64,000 nt of DNA from Ryuthela nishihirai (GCA_038380435.1 JAWZYU010000011.1:76629501-76693500), one strand, 5' to 3'. Shown: positions 11,651 to 23,448, numbered from the stretch's first letter. Notes: generated by a model not told the origin, from the sequence alone. Numbers and translations: made by a program.

Positions 11651-13236
11651 GTTCTGTGTATCATCACGGAAGATTGTATACAGCTCTCCTTCTTTCCTGG
11701 TTGCAGACTGAAGTACTAAAATATTTTAATGGGAAAAAATATTTTAAATACTTCTAAACGTCATTATTAAAATGTGGAATATAAACTAAGTTATTTAATA
11801 TATAAGGTATAGGTTGTTTTTTATACTGGCTGAGAAAAATGTTCATTGATTTTAGCACCAAACAGAAGGTTGTCAGTAAGAACAGAACAAATTTTGCATT
11901 ATAATTGTGCGAGTACTAATAAAAGATGAACCGATGAGCATCTTTCGCTCGAGAGATCTGTAGTAGGTATGCGCACCAGTCGCGTGTGCCTGCTACAGCT
12001 GATAATCTAACAGTTGCACAAAAGAAAGCCGATATTTACTTCTTGTGCAGTACACCTAAGATATAGAGGATGCAGATGAAAATATAGTTGTAAACTTGCA
12101 TAATGCAGCCGTGTCACAATAAGTAGTGAAAACATCTGTCATTGCTACTAACAAGTTTAGCCGACAATACATATCTTAAAATAGTGTAAAGTGTTAATCA
12201 TAATGCCTTTAATTTCATTTTTAATGTTTATCTTTCAATGACTACAGAGTGGGGATTGTTTTGAAATGCATCTTGCTTAAAAATGCTATAGGTATATAAT
12301 CTGGTAATCTAAGAGAAGGAAATCATGGAGGTCATAGGTTATTCTAAATAACTCAGTTTTTCTCAGCCATTATCACAAATATATGGGATGATTAATTGCT
12401 GGTCACATCTCATGTGTTGAACTTTTAGCCACATGCGATCCAAAAACTAAGGTTCTAAAGAACTTTGTGCTTTAACATCTTGCTGCAATCAATCAGTTCA
12501 ATCAGTAATGCATAATATCTCATCTATCACAGACATCTGAAACGACATTTTCACTGCTCACAGAATGGTTTCTGTAATGCATCTATAATGCAGCAAAACA
12601 AAAGAATGAGTTCTGTTAGCTTTGGATCATCCTGTGAATTAACCAAAGAATACAAAACTAATAAGAGAGGGATAAGTATTGAATTCCGTTCCCCCACTAT
12701 AACTGTTATCATCTTGAATAATGAATCGCATTTAATCTGCAAATACGATACGAATAGAGAGAAAAAAAGCTGATTGTCCCCAAGCGTTCTATTTATTACA
12801 ATAGGGAGAGCAATTGCGACATCGTCATTTGCATAGCAACTCAGCTCCTTTACAATAAATATTTTTCTAAACTTTTTGTGCACAAGGGTCGGTTGTTTTT
12901 CTTTGCACGCACATGACAAATTGCTGAACAATTTCTAGATGAAAGCTGAGATTTTCTCTGTCTGCCGATGCTCTACGGTGGAACATAAAGGAGGCGCCAC
13001 TGTGCTAAGAAGGGACTGGCTAACAGGGGCAAAAGAGGGGTCACTCTGCCAGTACTACAATTGAAGCTTAACATTTCGGCCATGCATCTTCATGGTAGAG
13101 TGATTTTGATTCTTTTTCTTCTGCTTAATACACTTTCGTTTACACTTTTCATTATTACTATTTCAAAATACCTAAAGCATCTTTAATTGTTATTAAAAGT
13201 GACATATGATTTAATCATTTTACCCTCTTATTTAGT
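11651..13236. other. No supported gene; one orphan 126-codon frame
   Basis: AT-rich DNA without a recognised repeat. A reverse-strand frame at 12,551-12,931 (126 codons, with two short hydrophobic stretches) is the longest. It has no motif I know, sits in stop-rich surroundings, and is overlapped by a 61-codon frame on the other strand. It could be a chance frame or an exon remnant. Confidence 0.35.
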
Positions 13237-13246
13237 ATATTATTTA

Positions 13247-13311
13247 TCATCATCATCATCATCCTCAAGCAGCCGAGGGCTACGGAGGTCCAACCAGATT
13301 GCGCAGTATCT
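13247..13311 (-). mobile_element. LINE-A 3' terminus of a twin-primed insertion
   Basis: Starts with an (ATC)n tail and continues CTCAAGCAGCCGAGGGCTAC, GAGGTCCAACCAGATTGCGC. This is the last ~60 bp of LINE-A in reverse orientation. It begins exactly at the LINE position where the forward-strand piece at 13,312-16,483 stops. Together they make one insertion with an inverted 5' part, flanked by the 10-bp duplication ATATTATTTA (13,237-13,246 and 16,484-16,493). Confidence 0.85.
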
Positions 13312-15026
13312 TATAATTTAAATTTAAGAAGTGTTGCGCTAACTTTAAAAGAGTTAACTCTGAAAGACCCAGTTATAGCTAAAGCTTACCATGATAGGTT
13401 ATTTAGTCATTATGACAGTCATGGTTTGCTTACTACTGAAGTTGAGGAAGAATGGACCATTTTAAACAGGCTTTCTTGGAAACTGACAGTACTCTTTTAG
13501 GGAAAAAGGAGCAGAGGAGACAGAATTACTTGAGTGATAAGGCATTTGAGCTTATTTCAGAAAGAAAGAACTGAAGGAATATACTTAATCAATACCCTAC
13601 TTGTCCTAATAGAAAGGATTACAGAGAGCTTAATAAACGTGAAAAGGATCAGTTAGCAGCTGATAAGAATCTTTGGCTTGATGGCTTGGCTGACAAAGCA
13701 GAGTAAGTAGTTAGACAACACAACACCAGAGAGCTGTACCAGATAGTTAATGTTTTTGTGGTAGAAAACGGACAGGTATACAGGGATTGAAAAATAAACA
13801 AGGTAAGGTTATAGAAGATGAGGATTCTGTTATGGTTAGGTGGGCTGAGCATTTCAGTGATGTTCTAAACAATGTGGTTAGTTCTACTCCTATTGTTTGT
13901 AATGATGATAGATGCGTTATTGGCTGTAATGTTGGCCCTATAACACAGTCTAAAGTTATTTTGGCTTTCTAAACTTAAATTGCATAAAACCCGGGGGGTA
14001 GATGAAATTACTATGGAAATGCTTAGAGTTGGGAATGTTTCGGTTACTGAAATTTTGAATATATTTTATGATAAAAGCATTTTCCAAAAGATTTTACCAG
14101 AGTTTTTAATATCCCTATCTTTAAAAAAGGGTGATTGCAGTTCTTTTGATAACTATAGGGGTATAAGCCTACTCTCTGTTCCAGGTAACGTTTCGTTTCA
14201 TGATTGTGTTTAATAGAATTAAGAATCTGGTTGACGGACAATTGCGTGATGAGCAATGTGGATTCAGAGTGGTAGGGAATGTGTAGATCAATTTTTTTCA
14301 CTTAGGCTTTTTCGAGAAATGTTTAGAATTTCAGAAACCTTTGGTAGCTTTGTTGATTTCAAAAACGCTTTTGACTCAGTTGATAGTCGTAATTTGTGGT
14401 TGATTGTGAGATCATATGGTATACCAGACAAATTATTTAACCTAATGAAAGCTCTCTATAAAACACTGAGTGGTGTGAAAGAATTGATAAGGCTTGTAGC
14501 AATTGGTTTAGCATTGCTTCTGGTGTTTCGACAAGGATGTATTTTGTTTCCTTTTCTCTGTAGTTTTTTATTGATTATATTATGCGAAATTCACTGCAAG
14601 GGAAAGATTTTGACCTTAAATAGTCTGGAGATCTGAAAATTTATCGTTTAGATTATGCTGATGATTTAGGCCTTTTGGCTAATGATGTTGATGAGATGAA
14701 CTCTTTCATTCGAGCTGTTGATGAGACTGGTAATAGAGTAGGTTTGGTGATAAAGAGAGAAATCTAAAGTGATGAAAATTAGTCATGCAGATGGTGCTTC
14801 AGTTGTTTTGAATGGCTGCACTCTTGAGCAAGTGTCTCAGTTTAATTATCTTGGCAGCTATGTAACAGATAGTGGTGAGATGTGCGGCATGAGTGATGAC
14901 GAGCAGAGATTGCTGCTGGGGCTTTTAAGAATTTATGGAGAGAGTGGGGAAATAGGCAAGTTCACCTAAAGACTAAAATTAGCTGTATAACAGCTTGGCT
15001 CTTTCTATAGTTAGTTATGAGAATGA

Positions 15027-16118
15027 TTGGTTGGTTGTTTTGGGTTTAATGGCGCATTAGCAACTCAGGCTATAATGCGCCAAACTAATGTCTAAATAAA
15101 AGCTAAAAGTCATCACACCCACAACCAAAGTTAAAAATGTACTACATGTATATAGAAAAAACAATGTAAAACAATAAAAGGAAACATAGTTAACAAGAAA
15201 CAAAGGTATAAATGTATAATAAATATAAAAAGCACCCAGGTGTAAGTGACCTGGGTTATACATTCGAATAAAACTATAGACGAGTAAAATATCCAGTATA
15301 TTTTAAAAATTGGAAAACAGCGTTAAAACAACAATGGTCAGATAAAAGATGTCCGAGTGTAAGGGGCTCGGACGTAAAATCATGAAAGTTAAAATAGAGT
15401 TGACGTTCAAAGTTAAAAGCAGGACAGGAAAGTAAAATATGTTTGATCGTTAAAACGGTGTCACAAAACTCGCACTTAGGTACTGCGTCCGCCTTAAGGA
15501 GAAAAGAGTGTGTTAAAAACGAGTGACCTAAGCGGAGCCGAGCAAGGACAACTTCCTCCTTACGATTCCTGCGAAAACAAGACTGCCACGGTTTGACAAT
15601 GGGCTTGATCTCGAAGAGCTTGTTAGCAACCTGTTCAGACCAAGATCTCTGCCACTGTGCCCGGAGCTCGATGGTGAAACGCTGCCGGAAATCCACATAT
15701 GGAACCGGCAACGGAGAGTCGGACAGGGGCGTGGCTGACCTGGCAGCAGAATCTGCCAAATCATTGCCCCTGATCCCGACATGACCGGGCACCCAACAGA
15801 AGAGAATGGTGGTGGTGGCTGCCAGACGATGGAGCTGCTGGCGGATCTTGGAGAGAACAGGGTGAGGCCGATGCCTCACTGAGATCAAAGCCTGTAGCGA
15901 GCTAAGCGAGTCGGTGTAAAGCACACACCGACGATGATGCTTAGCTGCTATATGGTCCAAGGCAATGCTGATAGCATGCAACTCAGCAGTGAAGATGGAA
16001 CACTGCAGTGGGATCTGGTCTGCAATGATTACATCACAGCAGACCATGGCTGATCCCACTGAAGTGCCGGACTTCGAGCCATCTGTGAAGACAGGCAAGA
16101 AGTCCGGGTGCGCAGCAC
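15027..16118 (-). mobile_element. LINE-B (RNase H-type, I/Jockey-like), 5'-truncated
   Basis: Inserted into LINE-A with an exact 12-bp target duplication, TTATGAGAATGA (15,015-15,026 and 16,119-16,130). The insertion contains only the RNase H domain, the Cys/His tail and a ~245-bp 3' UTR. Its 3' end carries a hairpin (TGGCGCATTA ... TAATGCGCCA) and finishes in AAACAACCAACCAA instead of poly(A). The 5' truncation falls directly before the RNase H domain. Confidence 0.9.
15274..16118 (-). CDS. LINE-B ORF2 C-terminus: RNase H plus zinc knuckle (partial, open)
   Basis: About 281 codons without a stop. Numbered from the upstream Met at 16,272, the first ~51 residues are antisense LINE-A and not part of the protein. 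RNase H hydrolyses the RNA of the RNA-DNA hybrid during retrotransposition. All catalytic residues are visible: Asp64 in FTDGS, Glu97 in FTAELHAI, Asp121 in LYTDSLSSL, and His164/Asp174 in GHVGIRGNDLADSAA. A C-terminal Cys-Cys-His-Cys motif follows (CEFCDTVLTIKHILLSC), typical of I, R1 and Jockey groups. There is no endonuclease or RT, so it is not autonomous. The lack of decay suggests a recent insertion. Confidence 0.88.
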
Positions 16119-16493
16119 TTATGAGAATGAAGCTTGAACGCTTTGTAAACAAGATAACAGGAAACTTGATGCTTTTATGCAGTACTTTGGGCATTAGGTG
16201 CTTCAACTTTGTAAGTAGTGATGAGGTCAGGCAAGGGAGTCGGCAACATCCTTTTAGCAGCATATTGTGCAAAGACAGACTTCGTTGGATTGGCCATGTT
16301 GCCTTTATGCATAATTATAGATTAGCAAATAGGGCTATGAACAGTGTGCCTAAAGGCCTCAGAAAGAGGGGAAGACCTAGGAGCGGTGGGCAGACAATGT
16401 CAAAGAGGACCTTGTTAGAATTGGTGTGCAATGGCCAGATGCAGCAGATCTAGCTCGGGACAGATATGCTTGAAGAACTAAAAATATTATTTA

Positions 16494-17412
16494 ATAAAGA
16501 TGAAATGTTAGTGTGATGCAACGATAAAAAGCGTTAGCGAAAGTTATTACTATCACCAATTTATCCCCCTTTTTTTAGGTAACCTTTTCGCTTTTTCTTA
16601 AATTTCGCAATGATTATTAACATCAAGGAGTAATAAAATAAGGAGTCGCAAATATAAAATATATGGTGCACGAGCTGTTGTTTCATTTCATTTTTAATAC
16701 TATGGTGAAAATATTCTTTAAATATTTGCGATATTCTTTACAAAAAATGCATCAAATTTGGTTAATTTAACGTATTTAACTTTTACCTTATGAAGCCTCT
16801 CGATTTCTGTGCTCTATCAAGAAGGGAGATACATTTTGACCCAACTCTGCCATTTGTTTTTCTATTTCGCAGAATTTTTGCAAAAATTTCTCAATGGTTT
16901 GAATTTTTATAGAATAAGAAGGTTTAAGCAAAAAGTTTTCAAACTGTTAGTCGAGAGGAATTTGAAATAAGATCGAAAAGCTTGTCTAAACATGAATGCG
17001 GTAAATTCGACTATATAGGACCTACGTATATTGTAGGGAAATGGCAAGGGATCACTTTCATTTATCTACGATTCTAGGTTGTCGTAGTATCACAAAGTTG
17101 GAGGAACTATGCTTAATAGATTAAGTTAATAGAATAAGAAAGGTAATGTTGTTTTTGATCAGGCGATTTACCAAAGATTTCACAAGGAGTCATCGTCGTT
17201 GTTCTAGCAGAGATTACTTCGCAATTTCTTGGTACTATGTTTTTCCACAAGTTCAACGCTGACAACTGAAACTAGTCACAACCGAAATTAAAATCTTAAG
17301 TAAATATAAATATAATTATTTTGAAAGAAAACATAAATAAATTAGAAAATTAAAAAAAAACTGTTTTCCTACATGGACCCTAAAATGTAAAAAATAAATC
17401 TAAAGCATATCG
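16494..17412. other. No gene seen
   Basis: AT-rich, stop-rich sequence with no repeat or motif recognised. Confidence 0.5.
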
Positions 17413-17940
17413 ATGGTGCAATCGGTCACTGAGTTCGCATTCACTTCAAAGGAAGATAAGGCGCCGGGAGTCTTCCTCAGAAGGTAAATCGTCACTCTAT
17501 TGAGGCGGGGGTGGTTCAGTCGGTAGCGCGCCAGGCTCGTAATCTGTAGTTCCCAGGTTCGAGTCCCAGCTGGGTCAGCGTTGAGATTTATCTCCGCAAA
17601 ATTTCCCCGCCCTGCCCACGGTCAGTAGGGGACACCGATGGGCTTGAAACAGGCCGCCGTCCGTCGGATGGGACGTTAAGCCGTGGCCCAGTGTGCGGGA
17701 GAGCCATACCCTGTGCACGTTAAAGAACACGCTGGATGGCCTTGACGGGAGGCTACCATCTGTCTCCCAACAGCTGTTCCAGTGGGTCCCCTCCCCCAAC
17801 TTTCTCTGAGCCTTCGGGGTCCTTGTGGCCTGGCCATTTAGCCCATGGTGTGCAAAAAAGTGCCGCCCAGAGGAAAAACAACCCAACGTCACTCTATCTC
17901 CTTTTGAAGTGAATACGAACTCAGTAACTAACTGAACCAT
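17413..17940. mobile_element. Small MITE-like inverted repeat hosting a SINE
   Basis: The left end (17,413-17,460, with ACTGAGTTCGCATTCACTTC) is mirrored by the right end (17,892-17,940) over about 47 bp with few mismatches. Without the SINE at 17,501-17,886 the element would be only ~130 bp, nearly all palindrome. No coding sequence is present. The superfamily is unknown. Confidence 0.7.
17501..17886 (+). mobile_element. SINE-1, full length (best-preserved copy)
   Basis: The cleanest copy of the family. The head has GGTTCAGTCGGTAGCGCG as A box and GGTTCGAGTCCCAG as B box, the internal pol III promoter of a tRNA gene. The conserved body and the AAAACAACCCAA tail follow. An 11-bp duplication, CGTCACTCTAT, flanks it (17,490-17,500 and 17,887-17,897). 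A 122-codon reverse-strand frame crosses it only because few stops occur in the SINE body. Confidence 0.95.
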
Positions 17941-17943
17941 CAA

Positions 17944-20900
17944 TCATCATCATCATCATCATCATCATCCTCAAGCAGCCATGGGCTACGGAGGTCCAAC
18001 CAGACAGTGCAATTTAGTTCTCCAAGCAAGTCTATCCTGAGCTACATCTACTGCATCTGGCCACTGCACACCAATTCTAACAAGGTCCTGTTTGACATTG
18101 TCTGCCCACCGCATCCTAGGTCTCCCCTTCTTTCTGAGGCCTTTAGGCACACTGTTCATAACCCTATTCGCCAATCTATAATTATTCATACGGGCAACAT
18201 GGCCAAACCAACGGAGTCTCTCTGCACAATATGCTGCTTAAAGGAGGTTGCAAACTCCTTTGCCTAACCTCATCATTAGTTACAAAGTTGAACCACCTAA
18301 TGCCCAAGATACTGCATAAGCATCTAGTTTCCCGTTATCTTGTTTACAAAGTGTCCAAGTTTCACTACCATAACTAACCCTAGAAAGAACCAAACTATTA
18401 TACAGTCTAATTTTAGTCTTTAGGTGTATACGCCTATTTCTCCACACTCTCCCTAGATTCTTAAACGTCCCGGCAGCAATCCCTATTCGTCTGTTAATCT
18501 CATGCCGCACATTACCATTATCTGTTACATAGCTCCCAAGATAATTAAACTGTGACACCTGCTCAAGACCGCAACCATTCAGATTAACTGAATCACAGCC
18601 TACCTGACCAATTTTCATCACTTTAGTTTTCTCTCTGTTTATAACCAAACCTACTCTACTACCAGTCTCATCAACAGCTCGAATGAAAGAGTTCATCTCA
18701 TCAACATCATTTGCCAAAAGGGCTAAATCATCAGCATAATCTAAATCAGAAATTTTCGTATCTCCAGCCCATTAAATCCAAAATCTTTCCCTTGAAATGA
18801 ATTTCGCATAACATAATCAATAACCAAGCTAAAGAGAAAAGGAGGCAAAATGCACTCTTGTCGAACACCAGAAGTAATACTAAACCAATTATCTACAAGC
18901 CTTACCAACTCTCACACACGACTCAGTGTTATTATAGAGAGCTTTCATAATGTTAACTAACTTGTCTGGTGTACCATATGATTTCACAATCAACCACTAA
19001 TTATGACGATCAACAGAGTCGAAAGCCTTTTTGAAATCAACAAAGCTAGCAACCAAAGGTTTCTGAAACTCTAAACATTTCTCAAGAATCTGCCTAAGTG
19101 AAAATATCTGATCCACACATCCCCTACCACTTCTGAATCCACATTGCTCATCACGCAATTGACTGTCAACCAGATTCTTAATTCTATTAAGCACAATCAT
19201 GGAAAGAACTTTACCTGGAACAGAGAGTAGGCTGATACCCCTATAGTTATCACAAGAACTGCGATCACCTTTTTTGAAAAAATGGGATAACAATAGCTCT
19301 GGTAAAATCCTTAGGTACCATGCCTTTATCATAAAAGATATTCAGAATTTCAGTCATCCAAGTGGTAACCGAAACATTCCCAGCTCTAAGCATTTCCGTA
19401 GTAATTTCATCTACCCCTGGGGATTTATGAAGTTTAAGTTTAGAAACAGCCAAAATAACTTCAGATTGTGTTATAGGGCCAACATTAAAGCCACCAATGC
19501 ATCTATCGTCATTTCAAACAATGGGAGTAGAACCAACCACATTGTTTAGAACATCACTGAAATGCTCGGCCCACCTAGCCATGACAGAATCCTCCCCTTC
19601 TATAACCTTACCTTGTTTATCCTTCAATCCTTGTATGCCTGTCCGTTTTCTACCACACAAAACATTAACTATCTGGTACAGCTCTCTGCTGTTTTGCTAA
19701 CTGCTTCCTCGGCTTTGCCAGCCAAACCATCAAGCCAAAGATTCTTATCAGCAGCTAACTGATCTTTTACACGTTTATTAAGTTCTCTGTAATGCTTTCT
19801 ATTAGGACTAGTAGGGTATTGATTAAAGACATTCCTGCAGTTCTTTCTTTCCGAAATAAGCTGAAGTGCCTTATCACTCAGATAATTCTGTCTCTTCTGC
19901 TCCTTGTTTCCTAAAAGAGTACTGTTAGTGTCCAAAAAAGCCTGTTTAAAATGATCCCATTCTTCCTCAACTTCAGTAGTAAGCAAACCATGACTGTCAT
20001 AATGACTAAGTAACCTATCATGGTAAGCTTTGGCTATAACTGGATCTTTCACAGCTTCAGTATTAAAAGTAAATTTTTTAACCCTAGCACAACACTTTTT
20101 AAGTTTAAATTGCAACACACTTTTAACAAGGTAATGGTCAGATCCAATTTCAGCTCCCCTATATGCCCTGGTATTCCTACCAGAACTAGCCCATTTGCTG
20201 TTAATTAATATGTAATCAATCATATTCTTATGCAGCCCATCAGGTGAAACCCATGTGTACTTATGTATGTCGCGGTGTTTGTAATAAGTGTTAGTTATTC
20301 TGAATCCATTGAGTTTACTTACCTGTAGGAGACGTTGCCCATTGCCATTGCAGCTACCAATACCAAAAGGGCCTATTACTCCTCCCCAAAGGTCAGAGTC
20401 AGTACCAACTTTGGCATTGAAGTCACCAAGAACAAGGGAAATATCTCCTTTCTTGACAGAATTCAAAATATCCTGAAGTTGTTCCTAAAACCTATCCTTC
20501 TCATCCTCATCCTCATCGGCATCCTCAGTGGGGGCATAACAGCAGATAATATTCAAGTCTTTAACGCTTGTCTGAAATTTTGCTGTAAGAAACCTTTCAT
20601 TAATGCACTCATATCCTAGAAGAGCATCGCTAGCGTGTCTGCTGAGAAGCAGACCCACGCCTTGGTGATGCTTATTGTCGTCCCTCCCTGAAAAGAGAAA
20701 TTTAAGATTATTTTTAAGAATCTGACCTTAATCCGTCCGTCTGGTCTCTTGCAAGCTGAGAATATCTAAATTATAATGATGGAATTCTTTTGTGAGGACA
20801 TCAAAAGAAAAAGCTCTGTGCAGAGTCCTCACATTCCAACTACATATGGAGAGAAAATGGTTAGTGGGATGTTTAAAGAAACTATGTTTATTGAGAGAGG

Positions 20901-21440
20901 GAATGCCGAAAATATCAACCAGCCCCCTAATCGCAGACATGGGCAAAGACCCGTTCCCCCACCACCAAAGGCTGAAGCCATCTACACTGGAAGACTTCCT
21001 CCAATGTAGAATTTGACGATGCCAATAGAAGCAAAGAGTTCAGGTGCCTGCGATGACCACTGCTCAGGATTATCCACCAGCTGATAAAACATATCTTGTG
21101 AATCTATTCATTTGGGGCTGTCAACCCACCAACAGAAAACACAGCGGAAGATTTTCCCTCCACAGAAGCCCACCAGTGTAGCAAAATCAGGATCCATAAT
21201 CAAGCTCAGAGTCATATATCTGTCCAGTCCAGTAGGTTTATATGGTCAGCACCAGGACCCTGTGTGATTGACCACTCCGCAGCAGGATAGAAATAAAAGA
21301 AAAGTAGCCATAGTTGTACAGATCAGTAGGCCACACAAATCTGGCAGCCCTCCCCTTCCGTTCCCTTCCACAAGAGAGTATCTCTTTTGAAAGTTACTAA
21401 CGGTCCGCACCACGAGAAGGCGGGGTCGGACATTAGGTGT
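17944..21440 (-). mobile_element. LINE-A, near full-length copy
   Basis: The reference copy for this family in the window. The (ATC)n tail is at the left end (17,944-17,970), followed by 3' sequence, RT, endonuclease, and a leader up to about 21,440 that shares its outer part with 9,000-9,499 and 11,571-11,650. The apurinic-type endonuclease plus RT layout and a microsatellite tail fit the RTE clade. I could not find a convincing target duplication, so the 5' boundary is approximate. Confidence 0.85.
17989..20946 (-). pseudogene. LINE-A endonuclease-reverse transcriptase, inactivated
   Basis: One long frame, now broken into at least five pieces. In protein order: the endonuclease start at 20,946-20,728 (ICSWNVRTL, DILSLQETRRTD); the endonuclease remainder and linker at 20,466-19,669 (LVLGDFNAKVG, GSDHYLVKS); the RT fingers and palm at 19,453-18,997 (KSPGVDEITTEML, YRGISLLSVPGKV, CGFRSGRGCVDQ, FVDFKKAFDSVD); the YADD active-site region near 18,740 (DYADDLALLAND); the thumb at 18,717-18,280 (FNYLGSYVTDNG, SYGSETWTL); and the C-terminus at 18,189-17,986 (GRPRMRWADNVKQDL, DRLAWRTKL). 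The enzyme would nick target DNA and copy its own RNA there. Motifs are well kept, so decay is recent to moderate. Confidence 0.9.
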
Positions 21441-21649
21441 AGCTAGGTTTATTTTCTACTTTTTAGGGCCCATGTAGGTGTTTTTTTAATTTTTTAAATT
21501 TATTTATATCTTTTTGACACTAAAAACACCTACCTTCCAAATTATCAGTTGATATATGACTGTTGATATATGACTGTATGACAGTTGATACATCGACCAC
21601 ATTTTCCTCCTTTTTTGGAGTCATGTTGTAGGAGCCCATGACATTGGAG

Positions 21650-22250
21650 ACGCCACGAGCTTTAATTTGAGATATGAGTCATTAAAGTTCCCCCCTTCAC
21701 CTTTTATCAGCGGGGATCAGCGGGGGATAATAATGGAGGTAAAATTCGAAATAGTTGACGACGGTCATTATAAGAGCTTTCATTTGACACTTTACTCGTA
21801 ACTGTAGGTTCCGTTCAGGAGATATATAGTAGAATGGCCTTCACATTTCCCGTTTTTTAGGGGGAAAGAAAGGGGGTCAATTTTTTTTTACAGCATATGA
21901 CATTCCCTGCGTCACAAGCTTTCATTTGAAGCATAGCTTGTTACTTTCTGCACTCGCGTTCAGGAAATATAGGGGAACAATAGTTTTCATATTTTCCCCC
22001 TTTTTAGGTGGGTAGAAAGCATAGGGTGAATCTTTATAGCCTATGACTTTCGCCACGCCAGAAGGTTTCATTTGACGTATAGCTTGTCACTTTTCGAACT
22101 CGAGTTCTGAATATATAGGGAACAATAATATTCAAAATTTTTCCTTTTTTAGGGGGAAAGAAGATATGAGGGGTGTTTTTTACACCTATGATACTCCTCG
22201 CTTTACAAGTTTTCATTTCACATATAAATCAATACGTTTCTCCGTCTCTT
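21650..22250 (+). repeat. Degenerate ~145-bp tandem repeats
   Basis: The phrase AAGCTTTCATTTGA or a close variant recurs at about 21,659, 21,776, 21,918, 22,063 and 22,209, giving spacings of 117, 142, 145 and 146 bp. Each unit also has a cassette like GTTCAGGAAATATAGGGGAACAAT followed by TTTTAGGGGGAAAGAA. The units are too diverged to be a young satellite. No open frame runs through them. Confidence 0.7.
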
Positions 22251-23167
22251 TCGAAAGCTATGGCGGAACAACTGATTTGGCAACAGACAAACCGACAATC
22301 TGACAAATATCAAACGAAAAGTAATAGGAAAATTGGTAAAAAATAATAATTATACCCTACTTTACGCAGCATCTAATTTGTAAAAAAAAAATCCCAGTTT
22401 AAAAATACCTGAAAATTTCAAGAAAAAAATTCTAAATCAAAATCCACTGGTAATGTAAAGGTTAATGTACTTTTGAAAAGTCCGATTTCTTTTAAAAGAA
22501 CCTCTTTAAAGAGAGACAATTGGTGTTGTAAGCGATCGGGCTCCGTCTTTGCCAACCAACACTGAATGAAGGATATCGAAACACGTGGAAAAAAAAGTCA
22601 GTTAACACCCACAAGTTATGTCAACGGAAATCGTCATTCGTGTCACTCTCCACTAACACAAGCGCGATTCCTAACTTCCTTTTCGCAAAATGTGCGATTC
22701 TTAACTTCCTTCCCCCATCCTGCAATCCTCCTATGTGCGATTCCTAACTTTCTACCCCATCCTGCCCCCGGTCAGTAGGGCACACCGATGGGCTTCGAGT
22801 AATTCAGCACTGCAATGAGATTCCTTACTTAAAAAGGAAAATAAACCTATTCTGTTTGCCCGACTTCGCCGTTTTCTTGATTAGTAAAATTAAATCGATT
22901 TTGATTAAACTTCATAAGAGACTCCTTGCGCCAACTCCCTCACCCTGAAAAGCAAATGTTGTGGAGGTGGAATCAGAACGCAGCGTAAGTAGCGTCTGCA
23001 TTAACACCCTGGACAAATGTCCCTGCAGCTGTGAAACACACTCATTCATAGCATTCGAAACGCCGAGAAATATACAATTTTTATTTAGTATAAAAAAAAA
23101 GCATTGAAAGCCATTTTTATTAGTAAATGAAGTTTTAGAAATGTTCATGTAGTGTATATGAAAGTAC
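22251..23167. other. No gene; three short GCGATTCCTAACTTCC repeats
   Basis: Mostly AT-rich. Between 22,660 and 22,755 the word GTGCGATTCCTAACTT occurs three times in slightly different forms. At 22,757-22,797 there is a 40-bp scrap of SINE-1 (CGGTCAGTAGGGCACACCGA). No gene seen. Confidence 0.5.
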
Positions 23168-23179
23168 GGAAGTAGGTGT

Positions 23180-23448
23180 TGGGTTGGGTTCTTTTACCTC
23201 TGAGCGGCACTTTTTTGCACACCATGGGCTAAATGGCCAGGTCACATAGACCCCGAAGGCTCAGAGAAGGTTGGGGGAGGGGACCCACTGGAACTGCTGT
23301 TGGAGAAGCCATCCAGCGTGTTCTTTAACGTGCACAGGGTATGGTTCTCCAGCACATGGAGCCACGGCTTAACGTCCCATCCGACGGACGGCGTCCTTTC
23401 CAAGCCCATCGGTGTCCCCTACTGACCGTGGCCAGACGGAGAATTTTG
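23180..23448 (-). mobile_element. SINE-1, 5'-truncated with internal deletion
   Basis: Contains the tail and conserved body but not the tRNA-like head, and lacks about 25 bp in the CAACAGCTGTTGG region. Flanked by an exact 12-bp duplication, GGAAGTAGGTGT (23,168-23,179 and 23,449-23,460), so the truncation happened at insertion. The next 150 bp (to ~23,600) holds several GGGCCCC words reminiscent of hAT-type MITEs, with no confirmed termini. Confidence 0.88.

Larger units (their letters stand above)
13312..16483 (+). pseudogene. LINE-A inverted 5' segment (linker, RT and C-terminus), inactivated
   Basis: The forward-strand part of the twin-primed LINE-A. Readable pieces, in order: the region between endonuclease and RT (13,360-13,700, YHDR..SHYDSHGLLTTEVEEEW); the RT start (13,978-14,190, GVDEITMEMLR, DNYRGISLLSVPG); the RT palm (14,340-14,400, SFVDFKNAFDSVDS); the catalytic YADD block (14,652-14,670, DYADDL); and the thumb (14,769-14,960). 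LINE-B interrupts it at 15,027, and the C-terminal end resumes from 16,131 (RLRWIGHV, GLRKRGRPR) to 16,483. Many frameshifts and stops make it dead. The target duplication ATATTATTTA closes the right end. Confidence 0.85.

Noticed and set aside
12551..12931. 126-codon reverse frame as a gene
   Set aside because: No motif, no neighbouring exons or codon pattern; not distinguishable from chance.
15965..16453. 162-codon forward frame
   Set aside because: Antisense to the LINE-B RNase H frame and then LINE-A; no motif in this direction.
17510..17580. Possible tRNA genes at SINE-1 and SINE-2 heads
   Set aside because: A and B boxes are present, but the cloverleaf is imperfect and the sequence continues into SINE bodies with target duplications.
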